Positions 21,886 to 24,139 of a stretch of 24,139 bases of DNA are shown here, piece after piece. The position numbers and the translations under genes are program-made. The stretch covers positions 1-24,139 of the forward strand of contig CAYMPC010000014.1 in the NCBI GenBank assembly GCA_964392465.1, written 5' to 3'. The notes beneath the pieces are model-generated. The model worked only from the letters and a program-made list of their open reading frames with translations. It had not been told where the DNA came from and ran no database searches. The stretch is from JAAXVZ01 sp964392465 (lineage in GTDB: Archaea > Nanobdellota > Nanobdellia > Woesearchaeales > GW2011-AR15). Every line of letters starts with the position of its first letter. Position 1 is the stretch's first letter.

Positions 21886-22670
21886 TTTACTAGTCTTTTT
21901 ATTTGTTTTATGAATTTTCTTGCTTCATCTTCCCCTGTTTTTATTTTTTCTTTTGCATTATCAAAAGCAAATGTGTCAAACCCTTTTCCTATTTTAGGTT
22001 TAAGTATGATAACACTTTTGTCATATTCTTTTGATTTATAGTCAGAAAGTTTTGATATTAGTAATTTATAAGTTCGATCTAAAACTTGATTGATATTATT
22101 TTTTTTCATTACAAAAGGATCAAATCCGTAAAGATCTACTGCCACAACTACATCCGCCCCCATTTCCTTAACTATATCTACAGGCAAGCCATCTGCTAAT
22201 CCTCCGTCTACAAGATAATCTCCTTTATATTCAACAGCAGGAAAAACACCTGGAAATGCTCCTGAAGACATAATTGCATCAATTATATCTCCGCTCTTAA
22301 AAACAACTTTTTTACCTGTTTCAAGGGAAGTTGCAACTAACCTTAAAGGTATTTTTGTATCTTCAAATGTTTTGTTTTTGAAAATATTTTTTAAAAAACC
22401 CCTTATATTTTGACCTTTGACTAATGAAACTCTTGGGTCATTAAGATCTATAAGCTTAATAAGATCTGTTTTTTTTAGATTAAGGCTTATTTCCTCTATA
22501 CCTTTTACTTCTTCATTTAAAGCATAATATGATCCTATTAATGCACCTATGCTTGCTCCAGAAACATAATCTATAGGAATTTTATTTTCTAATAATACTT
22601 TTATAACTCCTATATGCGCATATCCTCTTGCTCCGCCGCTTCCTAAAGCCAATCCTACTTTTTTTCTCAT
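21882..22670 (-). CDS. Patatin-like phospholipase (RssA type) between gatA and gatB
   Basis: 262 aa. The Ser-Asp dyad hydrolase motifs are all present: oxyanion hole GSGGARG (10-16), nucleophile GASIGAL (about 38-44), and DGGLADGLP with the catalytic Asp. There is also the SSGAFPGVFPAVEY segment typical of RssA-like bacterial and archaeal proteins. There is no signal peptide, so it is cytoplasmic or membrane-peripheral, acting on an acyl ester or a related lipid bond. The ribosome site AAAGAGGTAG lies before the ATG, 17 bp after the gatA stop, and the stop overlaps gatB. Since archaeal lipids are ether-linked, the substrate may be an acquired or host lipid, or a non-lipid ester (inference). 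Confidence 0.92.
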   Translation of the reverse strand: MRKKVGLALGSGGARGYAHIGVIKVLLENKIPIDYVSGASIGALIGSYYALNEEVKGIEEISLNLKKTDLIKLIDLNDPRVSLVKGQNIRGFLKNIFKNKTFEDTKIPLRLVATSLETGKKVVFKSGDIIDAIMSSGAFPGVFPAVEYKGDYLVDGGLADGLPVDIVKEMGADVVVAVDLYGFDPFVMKKNNINQVLDRTYKLLISKLSDYKSKEYDKSVIILKPKIGKGFDTFAFDNAKEKIKTGEDEARKFIKQIKRLVK

Positions 22671-22687
22671 AATAACTACCTCTTTAG

Positions 22688-24109
22688 TTAAGTTTCTATT
22701 TTATTAATCGTGCTTTCTAGATGCCTCACAAACTCTATTAATTTTTTTTCTTCAAAATGATTTGAGATTGCCATTAATCCTGTTGGCATTTTTTCAATAA
22801 ATCCTGAAGGAACATTAATATGTGGCAACCCTGCTAAATTTGGACCAACTGTCATTATATCCATCATGTAATTCTCTAAAGGTGTTAGTTTAGTTATTTC
22901 GGAAAATTTTGGGGCAATATTAGGCATTGTTGGCGTTATTAAGATATCATATTTTTTAAATAGTTCTTTATACTCATTAATTATCTTTGTCCTTACTTTC
23001 AATGCTTTTATATAATATGCCTCTCTAAATCCTGACATCCTGGCAAATGTCCCCAATATTATTCTTCGTTTTTCTTCTTTAGAAAAAGCATCACTTCTTA
23101 CTTTTGAAAAATATTCATTAAAATTACCCTTGAGATCTTGATGATACCCATATCTCATTCCAGAATATTTCGCAAGGTTTGTTGATGCCTCAGACATAGA
23201 AATCAAATAGTATGTTGGAATACCATACTTAAAAGTCAATGGCAAAGAGACAATATCATATTTTAGTTTTTTTAATTTTATTTTTAGATTATCAATTACT
23301 TTCCTTTCAATCCCTTTTACCATGGCTTCTTTTATTATTGCTATTCTAAATTTTTTATTTTTAGTTTCCTTTTTTGTATATTCTTCAATTGGAATATTCT
23401 TGGAAGTTGAGTCTTTTTCATCATATCCTGAGATTATTTCAAAAATCAATGCAATTTCTTCAATATCTTTTGCCATTATTCCTATTTTATCCATGCTATT
23501 TGCATAATCCATTAATCCGTATCTTGAGACTCTTCCGTAAGTTGGTGTAAGGCCATATACTCCACAGTAAGATGCTGGACAAGCAATGCTTCCTCCTGTA
23601 CTTTCTGAAATTGCAATATTTGGCATTCCTAACTCATTTAACTTTTTTGTTATGCCTGCTGCTCCACCTGAAGATCCTCCAGTTACCCTTTCTTTATCTA
23701 GTGGGTTTTTAGGAATCTTTTCACCTAATCCGACATTGACATTGAACGAGCCAAACCCAAAAGCATCCTGCGTTGTTTTTCCAATAATTATTCCTCCTTC
23801 ATCTTTTATTCTTTTTACAACAGTTGCATCAAAAATAGGATTATATCCTTCAAGTATCTTAGACCCTGCTCTGCTTTCCATATCTTTTACACAGATGCAG
23901 TCTTTTATAGAAACAGGAAGGCCGAAAAGTTTTCCTTTTTTAGTTTTTGAAATTCTCTTAGTTTCATTTAATGCATATTCTTCATCAATGTTTATGAAAT
24001 AATGATAATCTTTGTTTATCTTCTTGCATTCTTCAATAGTTTTTTTTATAGTCTCAACTATATCTATTTCTCCTGCTTTCGTTTTTTTGATGAAATCTAT
24101 ACTATTCAT
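22688..24109 (-). CDS. gatA: Asp-tRNA(Asn)/Glu-tRNA(Gln) amidotransferase subunit A
   Basis: 473 aa. The amidase-signature enzyme releases ammonia from glutamine or asparagine and passes it to GatB. The Lys-Ser-Ser triad is visible: PVSIKD (Lys), TGGSSGGAAG (cis-Ser) and ESTGGSIACPAS (nucleophile Ser). YGLTPTYGRVSRYGLMDYANSMDKIG is the diagnostic GatA stretch (shown here in two parts: YGLTPTYGRVSRYG and LMDYANSMDKIG). It is the first gene of gatA-patatin-gatB. The ATG has no ribosome site; a TATATA at 24125-24131 is slightly close for a leaderless promoter. A short frame ending NKVYMKK-stop just upstream could be the tail of another gene (gatC would fit the usual order), but the 30 bp available cannot show this. 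Confidence 0.95.
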   Translation of the reverse strand: MNSIDFIKKTKAGEIDIVETIKKTIEECKKINKDYHYFINIDEEYALNETKRISKTKKGKLFGLPVSIKDCICVKDMESRAGSKILEGYNPIFDATVVKRIKDEGGIIIGKTTQDAFGFGSFNVNVGLGEKIPKNPLDKERVTGGSSGGAAGITKKLNELGMPNIAISESTGGSIACPASYCGVYGLTPTYGRVSRYGLMDYANSMDKIGIMAKDIEEIALIFEIISGYDEKDSTSKNIPIEEYTKKETKNKKFRIAIIKEAMVKGIERKVIDNLKIKLKKLKYDIVSLPLTFKYGIPTYYLISMSEASTNLAKYSGMRYGYHQDLKGNFNEYFSKVRSDAFSKEEKRRIILGTFARMSGFREAYYIKALKVRTKIINEYKELFKKYDILITPTMPNIAPKFSEITKLTPLENYMMDIMTVGPNLAGLPHINVPSGFIEKMPTGLMAISNHFEEKKLIEFVRHLESTINKIET

Positions 24110-24139
24110 TTTTTTTATTTTTTCATATATACTTTATTT

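Noticed and set aside
24110..24139. End of gatC upstream of gatA
   Set aside because: Only a short frame (NKVYMKK then stop) is visible; too little sequence to assign, and the same bases also resemble a TATA region.

Overview
The window looks like a piece of a DPANN-type archaeal chromosome (Pacearchaeota/Woesearchaeota-like is my best guess, not proven). The reasons are a very AT-rich genome with short intergenic gaps, and archaeal information-processing genes (HerA, Mre11, TruD, AlaX-L, GatA/GatB). The tRNA-Asn has no encoded CCA. Many genes have a TATA box 23-28 bp before the start codon and no Shine-Dalgarno site, which implies leaderless mRNAs. Several exported proteins carry one N-terminal transmembrane anchor.

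Layout. 1-2759 (minus) is a three-gene, ATGA-coupled unit: a small helix-turn-helix (HTH) protein, a sequon-packed surface protein and a membrane/coiled-coil protein that runs off the left edge. In front of it (2876-3028) are four copies of a 17-bp perfect palindrome at 45-bp spacing, each next to a TATA-like element. A tRNA-Asn gene follows at 3095-3167, then on the minus strand a two-domain T2SSF/TadC-type pilus platform protein (3181-5409). 5518-6639 (plus) holds an unknown helical protein and a zinc-LID adenylate kinase. 6659-8401 (minus) holds TruD and a DUF5752-like protein. 8525-10621 (plus) is an HTH / PIN nuclease / methyltransferase operon. 10763-10996 encodes a 77-aa basic protein made of two near-identical repeats, with the strongest ribosome binding site in the window.

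11052-18292 mixes cell-surface and DNA-repair genes. On the minus strand are a membrane-anchored protein and a secreted metzincin-like protease. On the plus strand are HerA, a striking membrane-anchored fusion of a phosphodiester glycosidase domain with a CX5R phosphatase domain, and Mre11. Rad50 and NurA are not in the window. 18289-24109 (minus) carries a uridine-kinase-like P-loop kinase, AlaX-L, GatB, a patatin-like hydrolase and GatA. The patatin gene sits between gatA and gatB and overlaps gatB by 4 nt.

Two regions are the best candidates for something undescribed. One is the glycosidase-phosphatase fusion at 15342-17024, whose two domains could act one after the other on a sugar-phosphodiester. 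The other is the tandem promoter/operator array that appears to control the HTH plus surface-glycoprotein operon. All functional statements come from reading motifs by eye; no database search was run.
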